The position numbers and the translations under genes are program-made. 64,000 nt of DNA. It comes from Saccharomonospora glauca K62 (GTDB lineage: Bacteria; Actinomycetota; Actinomycetes; Mycobacteriales; Pseudonocardiaceae). Each line of letters opens with the position of its first letter. The first letter of the stretch is position 1. The notes beneath the pieces were generated by a model. The model saw only the letters and a list, made by a program, of their open reading frames with translations. It had not been told where the DNA came from and did not search any database. Shown here piece by piece: positions 8,267 through 16,771 of this stretch. Location of the stretch: assembly GCF_000243395.2 (NCBI RefSeq), contig NZ_CM001484.1:4295450-4359449 (forward strand), written 5' to 3'.

Positions 8267-9169
8267 ATGTTTCGAAATGTCAAGTCGACCGCCGTCGCCG
8301 CGATGCTCTGCGCCGTGACCGGGGCCGCACTGGCCGGGTGCGACGAGGGGTCGGAGTCGGAGGCGGAGGCACCGAAGTCCTCGGCGAACGCCGAAGCCGG
8401 CAAAGAAGCGTCCTCCGGGGCGGAGAAGATCACCGTCGAGGGGCACTCGGTGAACGTCTCCTGCTCGGGTGAGGCCGCCGAGGACCAGCCGGTGGTCGTT
8501 CTGCTGCCCGGCCTCGGCGACGACGTGAGCAAGATGGCCGATCTGCAGCAGACCCTGAGCGAGAAGACCAAGGTCTGCTCCTACGACCGGCTCGGCCAGG
8601 GTGAGAGCGACCAGCCGGAGGACGTGCAGACCCTCGACAGCGTCGACAAGCTCCTCACCGGGGTGCTGGACAATGTCGCCGAAGACCGTCCGGTCGTGCT
8701 GGCCGGGCACTCCCTGGGGGGCCTGCTCGCCGCTCAGTACGCTCCCGCCCACACCGACCGGGTCGTGGGACTCGTCCTCATGGACGCCACGCCTCCGTCC
8801 ACTCTCGACGACACCAAGGAGGCCATCCCGGAGTCGGCCAGCGGTCCGGCGGCCGAGCTGCGTGCCCAGACCATCGCGATGTACAGCGGTGAGAACCCGG
8901 AGATGCTCTCCCTCGAAGGGGCGAAGGTGGGGTCCGCCGGGGACATGCCGGTGGAAGTGATCGAGCACGGGCAGCCCTACCTCGCCGAGCTCCCCGAGTA
9001 CGGCGAGCTGCTGGAGAAGGCGTGGGGCGAGGGACAGCGCAAGTGGCTCGAACTGTCCGAGAACAGCAACCTGACCACCGCGAGCGAAAGCGGCCACCAC
9101 ATCTACGTCGACCAGCCCGACGTCGTCGTCGAGGCCGTTGAGCGCGTCCTGGCCGAAGCCGGGAAGTAA
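8267..9169 (+). CDS. Alpha/beta-hydrolase lipoprotein
   Basis: 300 residues from ATG 8267, chosen because GATGGGG precedes it at suitable spacing (an in-frame ATG at 8246 lacks one). A lipoprotein signal ends in lipobox LAGC, so the protein is tethered outside the membrane. A Ser/Glu/Ala-rich linker follows. The hydrolase fold shows LLPGLGDDV (oxyanion region), nucleophile elbow GHSLGG, and catalytic His in SGHHIYVDQP near the C terminus; the acid is likely in the LMDATPP segment or later. The substrate, perhaps an ester or amide, is unknown. Confidence 0.88.
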   Translation: MFRNVKSTAVAAMLCAVTGAALAGCDEGSESEAEAPKSSANAEAGKEASSGAEKITVEGHSVNVSCSGEAAEDQPVVVLLPGLGDDVSKMADLQQTLSEKTKVCSYDRLGQGESDQPEDVQTLDSVDKLLTGVLDNVAEDRPVVLAGHSLGGLLAAQYAPAHTDRVVGLVLMDATPPSTLDDTKEAIPESASGPAAELRAQTIAMYSGENPEMLSLEGAKVGSAGDMPVEVIEHGQPYLAELPEYGELLEKAWGEGQRKWLELSENSNLTTASESGHHIYVDQPDVVVEAVERVLAEAGK

Positions 9170-9247
9170 CGGAACGGAACTCGGTTCGCGCGGCCCTTTC
9201 CCGCGGACCGACTTCCGCTCGAATCATCGAAAACGCGAGGAAGCCCG

Positions 9248-9285
9248 TTGCCGTGCCGGATCACGCTCTCGACCCGGCACGGCAA
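9248..9285 (+). terminator. Hairpin after the lipoprotein hydrolase
   Basis: Perfect 12-bp inverted repeat TTGCCGTGCCGG / CCGGCACGGCAA with a 14-nt loop, about 80 bp after the hydrolase stop. It reads as a factor-independent terminator lacking a T tract. Confidence 0.6.
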
Positions 9286-9293
9286 GGGAGCCG

Positions 9294-9407
9294 ATGCGAG
9301 GTTCGCCGGGCGCAGCGCTTGAGGACGTCTTCGGTGAGAAGTCCGAGTGGTTCCCCTGGGTAAAGGGTGAGCCGCTGTCGCCGCGGGGCGTCCGGCATCC
9401 GGGCTGA
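9294..9407 (+). CDS. Possible 37-residue protein of unknown function
   Basis: An ATG frame of 37 codons begins 3 nt after an AAGGGAG sequence that overlaps the right arm of the preceding hairpin. The middle of the peptide (ALEDVFGEKSEWFPWVKGEP) has a natural-looking, aromatic-containing composition rather than the Arg/Ala/Pro bias of spurious GC-rich frames. It ends just before tRNA-Lys. It could be a small protein or a remnant of a larger gene. Weak call. Confidence 0.25.
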   Translation: MRGSPGAALEDVFGEKSEWFPWVKGEPLSPRGVRHPG

Positions 9408-9419
9408 TCCGGACTTCGT

Positions 9420-9495
9420 TGGTGGGCCGCCTGGGACTCGAACCCAGAACCTATGGATTAAAAGTCCACAGCTCTGCCAATTGAGCTAACGGCCC
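9420..9495 (-). tRNA. tRNA-Lys (anticodon UUU)
   Basis: On the minus strand a full cloverleaf starts GGGCCGTTAGCTC and has the anticodon loop CTTTTAA (anticodon TTT), a T-loop region GGTTCGAGTCC, and acceptor 3' strand GCGGCCC followed by discriminator A. The CCA end is encoded (9420-9422). The first and last acceptor pairs close correctly, with one G-U pair. Decodes AAA/AAG. Confidence 0.97.
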
Positions 9496-9676
9496 GCCCT
9501 GGAGTGTAGCGTCGAGCGGGTGCGGCGAGCGCAGGAGGCGGTCGTTGGACCGAGCACCGCAGCTCACCGCGTCCTCAAGCGGCGGGCACGAGCGGGTACG
9601 GCGTTCGAAGACACGTGCCCCGGTCCGCACGCCGTTGTGCGGCGCGGGGCACGCGGTGAACTCCCGAAGGAGCTTC

Positions 9677-9742
9677 TCAGCACTTTCCGCAGCAGCCGCA
9701 GTTCGGACCGCTGCAGGAACCGCAGCAACCACACCCACTCAT
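9677..9742 (-). CDS. 21-residue Cys-rich peptide, metallothionein-like
   Basis: A 21-codon frame with ATG at 9742 and TGA at 9677-9679. Eight of 21 residues are Cys, arranged as two exact copies of C-G-C-C-G-x-C (residues 4-10 and 15-21) joined by SGPN. The rest is Gly/Ser plus a single Lys. A GAGAGGG sequence lies 11 nt upstream and a TAGCGT -10-like box at 9786-9791 (minus). Paired CxCC clusters are how metallothioneins and copper-binding peptides hold Cu(I)/Zn, so a thiolate metal or redox role is inferred. The gene is too short for routine annotation and lies about 180 bp upstream of tRNA-Lys on the same strand. Chance is possible, but the perfect duplicated motif argues against it. Confidence 0.55.
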   Translation of the reverse strand: MSGCGCCGSCSGPNCGCCGKC

Positions 9743-10042
9743 GGCAATCACCACCCTCTCGGGACGTGTTCCGTGCCAGCCCCTGACGCTATGAGTCCCC
9801 CACCGCACGCGGCACCACTACCAGGGTGAATCGACCGGTAGCTCTCCGTGAAGCTCCTCGCCCGTTCCGGCCCGTCGCGCCGGGGCCCGGCGACTCCGGC
9901 GCGAAGTCGCTCCCTCGACCCGCCCACCGCTGGTCACGGCACGTACCGGGGCATGTTCGAAACGAACGTCGCGGTCCGAAATCGCACGCGGTCCGCGGGC
10001 TGGTCGGGCTGAGTTCCCGCCGGACGTGTCACACTGCGCAAC

Positions 10043-11128
10043 GTGGAGTACCAACTCACGGCCGAACTCGCCTCCCCACCCGAGGCGCCGGACCTGGACC
10101 CGTTGCAGCAGGTCGGCGTCGTCTCGCTGCTCGACGAGCGGTTGAACAACCTCGCGAGCATCGAGGGCCCGGACGGCATGGAGATCGTTCCGGTTGAGCA
10201 CTCCATCGAAGCGCATCTCGGTGGTGCCGTGGTGAACTGGCTGCTCGACGCGCCCGCCCTGGTGTTCGCCGAGGACGCCACCCGCTCCGTGCTGGAGCAG
10301 CTGATCGACGAGATCGACCTGCTCGCGGGCTGGGAGGTCAAGCACTGCGCGGTGACCGCGACCGACGACCAACTCGCCAGCGCGCTGGCGGTGTCGCTCG
10401 ACCCGGACGAGTTCCCCGACGGACTGCCCTCGGACCTCGACGACACCGGTCTCGCGCGCACCTTCGTGCTCGACTCGGGGGAGACCGACGAGATCGCCTC
10501 CGCCATGTCCGAGGCCGAGCTGGTCGACCGCAGAGCGAGCCTGCTGCGCGCGAGCACCTACTTGAAGGCCTTCGGCCTCGACGTCTTCGGCGTGGCCGAC
10601 GAGGAGCGCGCGAGGTACGTGGCCGGGGCGCTGATGCACGGTGTCGAGATGCTCATCGACGAGTTGTTCGGCGACGTGCAGATGCTGGAGGACGAGGACG
10701 CCACCGCCGACGAGGTGGAGGCCCTGTGGGCGGTGGACGAGTTACCTCAACAGTACGTGGACCGGTACAGCGCGCTGTTCGCCAAGCAGTTCCTCGTCAC
10801 CACCTCGATTCTCGGGCACCGGCTCACCAGGGAAGGCTGGGGCGGGCCGTTGTCCGTGGCCGAGGCGCTCGCGTTGCGTATCGCGGAGTCGCGCGCCGAG
10901 GTGGAACTCGATCTCGCCGAGATCCTGGACCCCGACGAGATCGACGGCGTCTACACCGCCTTCAACGAACGCGCCCTGGCCGGGCTCGACCTCGACCTGC
11001 TGTACACGGTCCCCGAGTCCGAGCTCACCGCCGACCTGGCCTTCCCCAGTTGGTTCAGGCCACGCGCCGAGTCCGGCGACACCACGCCGCACCCGTACCT
11101 GGCCGACGAGGACGACGGCGAGGACTGA
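10043..11128 (+). CDS. Conserved acidic protein of unknown function
   Basis: 361 residues from a GTG; very acidic (many Asp/Glu, for example MLEDEDATADEVEALWAVDEL), with no signal peptide or membrane helix, so cytoplasmic. Mostly helical with no catalytic motif that I recognise. A CACACT box ends 7 nt before the GTG and there is no ribosome binding site, suggesting a leaderless start. The length, codon use and non-random composition support a real gene. No function proposed. Confidence 0.75.
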   Translation: MEYQLTAELASPPEAPDLDPLQQVGVVSLLDERLNNLASIEGPDGMEIVPVEHSIEAHLGGAVVNWLLDAPALVFAEDATRSVLEQLIDEIDLLAGWEVKHCAVTATDDQLASALAVSLDPDEFPDGLPSDLDDTGLARTFVLDSGETDEIASAMSEAELVDRRASLLRASTYLKAFGLDVFGVADEERARYVAGALMHGVEMLIDELFGDVQMLEDEDATADEVEALWAVDELPQQYVDRYSALFAKQFLVTTSILGHRLTREGWGGPLSVAEALALRIAESRAEVELDLAEILDPDEIDGVYTAFNERALAGLDLDLLYTVPESELTADLAFPSWFRPRAESGDTTPHPYLADEDDGED

Positions 11129-11434
11129 CGAGGACCGGCCTCCTTTCGGCTTGGGCTTTCCGAGTGATTCCCGTGGGCGGCGCGTTCCGGCGTTAACCGA
11201 AAACGCTTCACGATTCAAGACTGCACAGGGCAGCGCCTCCCACCTAGCGTGCGGGCCTACCCCTCGCCCTCTGCGCGACCACGGCTCCGGCGGGGCCGGA
11301 GTGGAAGAGGTCCCGGTCCGCGCGGGCTGACACGGCGGGCGGCGTGAGGGCGGCCGCCGAGCCCGAGAACCCGCGATCGCGAGGTGTCTCAAGCCCGCGC
11401 GGCCGGGACCCGCGCCGTCGCTCGGCTCCCGACC
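11129..11434. other. Intergenic region between convergent genes
   Basis: 306 bp between the plus-strand acidic protein and the minus-strand DUF6328-like gene. Only a short GC hairpin (CTCCGG / CCGGAG near 11285-11301) was seen. No gene, RNA or clear terminator could be supported. Confidence 0.4.
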
Positions 11435-11899
11435 TCACTGCCGGTTCCCGCCCCGGAGCAGGTGGGGAACGACGAACCACAGCAGCGTGAACCCTCCTCC
11501 GACGACGACCCAGAGCACGATCATCACGACGGTCCCGAAGATCACCTTGCCGATCAGGGAGACCGTGAGCGTGACGGCCACCGCGAGGCAGCCCAACCCC
11601 GCCACGACCACCCGGTTGCCCACCCGCAGGATCTCGGTGCGCCGCCCCTCCCGGAAGAGCAGCCGGTGCCAGGCGGCGGGTGCCGTGAGCAACGCGGTGG
11701 CCGTCGCGGTGAAGAGCACCGTCACCAGGTAGAGGACCTTCTCGAAACCACTCGCGTCGCGGAACAACTCCGTGAACGCCACGGCGAGCAGGAAGCCGAA
11801 GAGGATCTGCACCCCCGCCTGCGCGACACGCAGCTCGGCGAGCAGCTCGCCCACGTTACGCGCGAGCTGCTGGTGTTTCGGCTCCCCGGTCTCGCTCAC
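11435..11899 (-). CDS. DUF6328-like small membrane protein
   Basis: 154 residues from GTG 11899. A soluble N terminus (EPKHQQLARNVGELLAELRV) is followed by four hydrophobic segments, including ILFGFLLAVAFTELF, VLYLVTVLFTATATALL, VVVAGLGCLAVAVTLTVSL and a C-terminal IFGTVVMIVLWVVV. This pattern fits the actinobacterial DUF6328 family of unknown role. The start overlaps the stop of the EamA gene by 4 bp (GTGA), so the two are translationally coupled; longer upstream in-frame starts lie inside EamA and are not credible. Confidence 0.8.
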   Translation of the reverse strand: MSETGEPKHQQLARNVGELLAELRVAQAGVQILFGFLLAVAFTELFRDASGFEKVLYLVTVLFTATATALLTAPAAWHRLLFREGRRTEILRVGNRVVVAGLGCLAVAVTLTVSLIGKVIFGTVVMIVLWVVVGGGFTLLWFVVPHLLRGGNRQ

Positions 11900-12834
11900 G
11901 TACCCGCCTTGACCCGTTCCTCGGGAACCACCACCGTGTCCGAACGAGACCGTTCGTGCCAGCCCAACGCGGTGATCGAACACACCACCACGGCCAGGCC
12001 GAACCACTGCGTGGCCGACAGGGTCGAGTCGAGCACGGTGACACTGATGATCGCCGCGGTGGCCGGGAAGGCCAGTTCGGCCAGCGTCGCCCGCGCCGCC
12101 GGGGTGGCCTGCATTCCCACGTAGTAGAGGCTCAACGCGAGCAGTCCGGGCACCACGGCCAGCAACACCAGGCCCACCGCGTTGTCCCAACCCACCGCGA
12201 ACGGATCACCCTGCACCGCCACAATGATTGCCGCCACCGGCAGTCCGACGGTGAACCGCAGCGCGGTCACCTCGCGGGGCTGCAGCTTCGTCGACACCAA
12301 CCTGCCGAGCACGGTGCCACTCGCCCACAGCGCCGCGGCACCGAGTGCGAGCAACGCCGTCCGCAGGGCCGAGACCCGGATGTCGAGCGGGTCCTCGAAC
12401 GCCAGCAGCCACGCACCCGCCAACGCGGGAACGGCGAAAAGCAGGTAACCGGGCCGCAGCCGCTCCCCCAGGACGACGAAGGCGGCCAGCATCGCGAACA
12501 GTGGTTGGAGTTTCTGCAACACCAGCGGGGTGACCGGGTCGCCGCTTTGGAAGGCCGCGGTGAACAACGCGGTGGCCAACGCCGACGCCCCACCGCCGAT
12601 CAGTAGGACCGCCACCCACTCCCGTGGCCCGCACCGCGCCAGCGCCCGCAGCGCCGAGGGCAGGAACGGCAACAGGAGTACGGCCACGATGAGGTGTTCC
12701 CAGAACACCACGGGCGCGGCGGGAAGGTCCTCGGCCAGGGGAAGCCTGAGCAGTCCGTCGGTGCCCCACAGCGCCGCGGCGATGGCCACGAGCCAGGTGC
12801 GGTCGGTCCGATCCGATTCGGGCGATGTCATCAC
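11896..12834 (-). CDS. EamA-family (DMT) transporter
   Basis: 312 residues with two EamA repeats of about five helices each; typical segments are AALWGTDGLLRL near the start and FVVLGERLRPGYLL at the end of the first half. Family members export amino acids or other metabolites. On the minus strand TAGCCT ends 6 nt before the GTG at 12834, with no ribosome binding site, so the mRNA is probably leaderless. It shares a 4-bp overlap with the downstream DUF6328-like gene. Confidence 0.88.
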   Translation of the reverse strand: MMTSPESDRTDRTWLVAIAAALWGTDGLLRLPLAEDLPAAPVVFWEHLIVAVLLLPFLPSALRALARCGPREWVAVLLIGGGASALATALFTAAFQSGDPVTPLVLQKLQPLFAMLAAFVVLGERLRPGYLLFAVPALAGAWLLAFEDPLDIRVSALRTALLALGAAALWASGTVLGRLVSTKLQPREVTALRFTVGLPVAAIIVAVQGDPFAVGWDNAVGLVLLAVVPGLLALSLYYVGMQATPAARATLAELAFPATAAIISVTVLDSTLSATQWFGLAVVVCSITALGWHERSRSDTVVVPEERVKAGT

Positions 12835-12949
12835 GAACCCAGGCTACGAGCGGTAACCGCCCATGGGGACTGTGAGATCAGGCAGTGGAACACCCTCCGA
12901 CGTGTGATGTCGCGTTGCGACTCCCACCGCCGTCTGGTTAGCACGGTTT

Positions 12950-13516
12950 ATGCGCAACCGAATCGCCGCCCTGTTGGTGACGCTCACGGCCGCCACGGCC
13001 GTCACCACCGTGGCCCTGCCCGCGTCCGCCGCGGAGTACGGCATCACCGCCGTGGTCACCACGTTCCAAAGCGACCACCGCTTCGGCGACGCCGTCACCT
13101 ACGACCCCGATCTCGTTCCGGTGGGCTCCCTGGTCGGCGTCGCCACGGTGACCGAGGAAGAAGGCATGGTCACCGAACTGAAGGTGCGTGGCCTCGTGCC
13201 CGATCGCGAGTACGGCGCGCACGTCCACGTCAACCCCTGCGGTGCGACCGGGGACGACGCCGGACCCCACTACCAGCACGTCCGGGACCCGAAACAGCCG
13301 TCCACCGACCCCGCCTACGCCAACCCCGAGAACGAGATCTGGCTCGACTTCACCACCGACGCGCAGGGTGCGGGAGAGGCTCGTTCCGAGGTCGCCTGGT
13401 CCTTCGGTGATCGGCGTCCCGCCTCCGTGGTGATCCACGAGCACCGTACCTCCACCGCCGAGGGGAAGGCCGGAACCGCGGGCGCACGCCTGGCCTGCGT
13501 CGACGTGTCGTTCTGA
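12950..13516 (+). CDS. Secreted Cu/Zn superoxide dismutase-like protein
   Basis: 188 residues with a Sec signal peptide (LLVTLTAATAVTTVALPASA, cleavage near residue 27). The HVHVNPCG motif matches the Cu-ligand HxH and disulfide Cys of SodC, GPHYQH gives further possible ligands, and ACVDV near the C terminus supplies the second Cys. Several residues of classical SodC are altered, for example the RAC-type C-terminal signature, so dismutase activity is likely only by family resemblance. It probably acts outside the cell against superoxide or as a copper-binding protein. Confidence 0.8.
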   Translation: MRNRIAALLVTLTAATAVTTVALPASAAEYGITAVVTTFQSDHRFGDAVTYDPDLVPVGSLVGVATVTEEEGMVTELKVRGLVPDREYGAHVHVNPCGATGDDAGPHYQHVRDPKQPSTDPAYANPENEIWLDFTTDAQGAGEARSEVAWSFGDRRPASVVIHEHRTSTAEGKAGTAGARLACVDVSF

Positions 13517-13524
13517 CCGATCAC

Positions 13525-13560
13525 GGGCCCGCTGCGCCGTCCCCGAGGCGTGGCGGGCCC
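13525..13560. terminator. Bidirectional hairpin between sod-like and hxlR genes
   Basis: GGGCCCGCTGCGCC (13525-13538) pairs with GGCGTGGCGGGCCC (13547-13560), with 12 of 14 positions matched. It lies between two convergent genes. A second short stem CCTGAC / GTCAGG at about 13565-13583 overlaps the 3' end of the HxlR gene. Confidence 0.65.
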
Positions 13561-13578
13561 TACCCCTGACAGTGCGGG

Positions 13579-13965
13579 TCAGGCCCGTTGCGCGGCGTCG
13601 TAGCGCGCTCGGGCCGCCGCGATGTCCGCGCGGTGTCGCTGTGCCCAGTCGGTGAGGGAGCGCAGCGTGCCGTACAACTCGCGCGCCATGTCCGTGAGTT
13701 CGTACTCCACCTTCGGCGGCACCGTCGGGTAGACGGTGCGCCGCAGCAACCCGTCGCGTTCGAGCCTACGCACCGTGAGCGTCAGCATGCGCCTGCTGAT
13801 CCCCTCGACCGCGCGCTCCAGCTCGGTGAACCGCACCGGTCCGTGCGCGGCGGCGACGAGCACCCCGATGCTCCACTTTCCCGCGACGTGGTCGAGAACT
13901 TCGGCGAGCGGGCAGGCCTCCTCCTCGATGACCTGGGCGGTCACATTCGTGTGACTCCGGGACAT
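13579..13965 (-). CDS. HxlR-family transcriptional regulator
   Basis: 128 residues, single winged-helix domain. CPLAEVLDHVAGKWSIGVLV carries the family-typical N-terminal Cys followed by the GKW segment; the recognition region reads GISRRMLTLTVRRLERDGLL and the wing is YPTVPPKVEYELT. The ATG has a good GGAAGGAGG site. It is divergent from an MFS pump 76 bp away, so it probably represses that pump in response to a drug or electrophile (inference). Confidence 0.92.
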   Translation of the reverse strand: MSRSHTNVTAQVIEEEACPLAEVLDHVAGKWSIGVLVAAAHGPVRFTELERAVEGISRRMLTLTVRRLERDGLLRRTVYPTVPPKVEYELTDMARELYGTLRSLTDWAQRHRADIAAARARYDAAQRA

Positions 13966-14041
13966 GAAAGTGCCTCCTTCCGACCGCCGCGATGGTCACA
14001 CATGATGACTCCTGTTACAAGTCGTGCACCATGGAGTCGAA

Positions 14042-15478
14042 ATGGAACCATCGACCATCGCGCTCCCATCCCGGACTCGCTGGCTGGCGCTGGTCGTCCT
14101 GTGTGCGGGCGCGCTGATGGCCATCGTCGACGAGACGATCGTCGCCGTGTCGCTTCCGGTGATCCAGTCGGACCTGGGGTTCACTCAGGCGGGCGCGAGC
14201 TGGATCACCGGCGCCTACCTCGTCGCCTTCGCGGGTCTGCTGCTACTCGCGGGGCGACTCGGTGACCTCGTCGGACGGCGCCGGGTGTTCCTCGTCGGCC
14301 TCGCCGGTTTCACCGTGTCGTCGGCCCTGTGCGGGCTGGCCCCGAACCCGGTCGTGCTCGTGGCGGCCCGGTTCGTCCAGGGAATCGGTGGCGCCGCGAT
14401 GACGGCTGTGCTCCTCGGGATGATCGTCACCCTGTTCACCGAACCCGGCGAGCGAGCCAGGGCCATCGGAGCGTTCAGCTTCGTGCAGGCGTCGGGCGGC
14501 ACCCTCGGCGCCCTGATCGGTGGTCTCGTCACCGAGGCACTGAGTTGGCACTGGATCTTCTACCTCAACGTGCCCCTCGGGGTACTGGCGTTCCTCCTCG
14601 CTCTGCGGGTCCTGCCGGGGGACGAGGCCCCGCACACCCGGCAACGGTTGGACGTTCCGGGGGCGGTACTGGCCACCGGAGGACTCGCCACGCTCATCTA
14701 CGCGATCACGGGGCTGGAACGGACCGGTTGGGAGGAGGCGTGCGCCTTCGGCGTCGTGGCCGCCGCCCTGCTCGGCGGTCTCGTACTCCGTCAGAGGAAG
14801 ACCGACGCACCGCTGCTGCCGCTGCGGCTGCTGCGGTCACGGCGGCTCGTGGGCGCCAACGTCGTCCTGCTCCTGCTCGTGGCGGCCATGTTCGGCTTCA
14901 TGTTCCTCACGATGCTCACCGTGCAGCGGGTGTTCTCCTTTGACACTCGCCAGGCCGGGCTCGCGATGGCTCCGGTGTCCGTGGCCATCGCCGTGCTGTC
15001 GCTGATCGTGACCCCGAGACTCAACACCCGCTTCGGGGAACGTCTCGTGCTGCCGGTGGGACTCACCGTCATCGCGGTCGGCTTCGCGCTCCTGGCCACA
15101 CTGCCGCCCGACGCGAGTTACGTCCCGCACCTGTTGCCCGCGCTGATGCTGCTGGGCACGGGCTTCGGCCTCGCCATGCCGTCGCTGATGTCGCTCGGCA
15201 TGGCCGAGGCGACGCCGCGGGACTCCGGCGTGGCGTCCGGGCTGTTCAACACGACGCAACAGGTCGGTGGGGCGTTGGGGTTGTCGACCCTGCTCGTAGT
15301 GGCGACGGCACACGCCGACGCACGGCTGGCCGAGGGCACGCCGGAGCCCCTCGCGCTGCTCGACGGCTACCGCCTCTCCTTCGGCATCGGGGTGGGGCTC
15401 GTGCTCACGGCTTGCGCGATGACTCTGGTTCTCCTCTCTCGTCGGGGACCCGGAACGGAACGACCGGCACGCTCCTGA
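14042..15478 (+). CDS. MFS efflux transporter (DHA2 type)
   Basis: 478 residues from ATG 14042, chosen for GGAG at 5-nt spacing (a GTG at 14024 is less good). Motif A is GRLGDLVGRRRVFL, helix 1 has MAIVDETIVAVSLPVIQ, and motif C-like GGTLGALIGGLVTEAL is in helix 5. Fourteen helices are expected. The substrate is unknown. It is divergent from the HxlR gene. Confidence 0.92.
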   Translation: MEPSTIALPSRTRWLALVVLCAGALMAIVDETIVAVSLPVIQSDLGFTQAGASWITGAYLVAFAGLLLLAGRLGDLVGRRRVFLVGLAGFTVSSALCGLAPNPVVLVAARFVQGIGGAAMTAVLLGMIVTLFTEPGERARAIGAFSFVQASGGTLGALIGGLVTEALSWHWIFYLNVPLGVLAFLLALRVLPGDEAPHTRQRLDVPGAVLATGGLATLIYAITGLERTGWEEACAFGVVAAALLGGLVLRQRKTDAPLLPLRLLRSRRLVGANVVLLLLVAAMFGFMFLTMLTVQRVFSFDTRQAGLAMAPVSVAIAVLSLIVTPRLNTRFGERLVLPVGLTVIAVGFALLATLPPDASYVPHLLPALMLLGTGFGLAMPSLMSLGMAEATPRDSGVASGLFNTTQQVGGALGLSTLLVVATAHADARLAEGTPEPLALLDGYRLSFGIGVGLVLTACAMTLVLLSRRGPGTERPARS

Positions 15479-15535
15479 CGGCCCGGACCGGCGGCCCCCC
15501 GCAAGCTCACCGATCCGACCAGCGACAATGGGGAG

Positions 15536-16675
15536 GTGACCGCGACCCTGTCCAAGCCCGCCCTGAGGATCGGCCCCTACCAGGTCGATCCTCCGGTCGT
15601 GCTCGCTCCCATGGCCGGCATCACGAACGTCGCGTTCCGCCAGCTCTGCCGGGAATACGGCGCCGGACTCTACGTCTGCGAGATGATCACCGCCCGCGCC
15701 GTCGTCGAGCGGCATCCCGGCACGATGCACATGATGACCTTCGGGCCCAACGAAAAGCCCAGGTCGGTGCAGCTCTACGGGGTCGACCCGGCCACCATGC
15801 GCGAAGCCGTGAAAATCATCGTCGGCGAAGGACTGGCCGACCACATCGACGCCAACTTCGGCTGTCCCGTCGCCAAGGTGACCCGCAAGGGCGGTGGCGC
15901 CGCGCTGCCGTACAAGCGGAAGCTGTTCGCCAACATCGTGAGGGCCTCGGTGGAGGCCGCCGAGCCCGCCGGCGTGCCGTTCACGGTGAAGTTCCGCGTC
16001 GGCATCGACGACGAGCACCACACGTTCCTCGAAGCCGGCCGCATCGCCGAGGCCGAGGGGGCCGCCGCCGTGGCCCTGCACGCGCGCACCGCCGCGCAGC
16101 GGTACTCGGGGAAGGCCGACTGGTCGCAGATCGCGCGGTTGAAGGAAGCCGTCACGAGCATCCCCGTGCTGGGCAACGGCGACATCTTCACCGCTCACGA
16201 CGCGCTGCGCATGGTCGCCGAGACCGGATGCGACGGCGTCGTGGTGGGCCGGGGGTGTCTCGGCAGGCCGTGGCTGTTCGGCGAGCTGGAGGCGGCGTTC
16301 GCGGGCAAACCGATCCCCGAGGGGCCGAACCTCGGTGAGGTCGCCCGCGTGTTGCGACGCCACGCCGAACTGCTGGTGCGGCACGACGGCCCGGACAAGG
16401 CCATGCGCGACCTGCGCAAGCACATGGCGTGGTACTTCATGGGCTTCCCCGTCGGCTCCCAGCTCCGCCGCCGGTTCGCGATGGTGTCGTCGCTTGACGA
16501 GCTCGACGAGCTGATCGCGCAGCTCGACCACGACGCGCCGTTCCCCGCCGACGCGCTCGGGCCCCGCGGTCGCCAGGGCTCACCGGGCAAGGTCACGCTC
16601 CCGCACGGCTGGCTGGACGACCCGGACGACCCGTGCGTGCCCGAGGGCGCCGACATGATGCATTCGGGCGGCTGA
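15536..16675 (+). CDS. dusB: tRNA-dihydrouridine synthase B
   Basis: 379 residues. APMAGITNVAFRQL starts the TIM barrel, followed by the FMN-binding and substrate motifs NFGCPVAKVTRKGGGAALP (catalytic Cys in GCP), ALHARTAAQRYSGKADW and NGDIFTAHDAL. It reduces uridines in tRNA D loops using FMN and NADPH. GACAAT (15524-15529) ends 6 nt before the GTG and no ribosome binding site is positioned for it, so translation is probably leaderless. The C-terminal helical RNA-binding domain is intact. Confidence 0.95.
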   Translation: MTATLSKPALRIGPYQVDPPVVLAPMAGITNVAFRQLCREYGAGLYVCEMITARAVVERHPGTMHMMTFGPNEKPRSVQLYGVDPATMREAVKIIVGEGLADHIDANFGCPVAKVTRKGGGAALPYKRKLFANIVRASVEAAEPAGVPFTVKFRVGIDDEHHTFLEAGRIAEAEGAAAVALHARTAAQRYSGKADWSQIARLKEAVTSIPVLGNGDIFTAHDALRMVAETGCDGVVVGRGCLGRPWLFGELEAAFAGKPIPEGPNLGEVARVLRRHAELLVRHDGPDKAMRDLRKHMAWYFMGFPVGSQLRRRFAMVSSLDELDELIAQLDHDAPFPADALGPRGRQGSPGKVTLPHGWLDDPDDPCVPEGADMMHSGG

Positions 16676-16771
16676 CCGGACCACGCGACCGCTTCCGCCC
16701 GATCCACGGGTTATCCGCTTGCGAAAAGCAAGCACGCTTCACAACCGCCAGGGTGACGTACCATGCGCACC

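Noticed and set aside
14837-16531. A 564-codon minus-strand frame across MFS and dusB
   Set aside because: Antisense shadow with His/Arg/Gly-rich low-complexity sequence.
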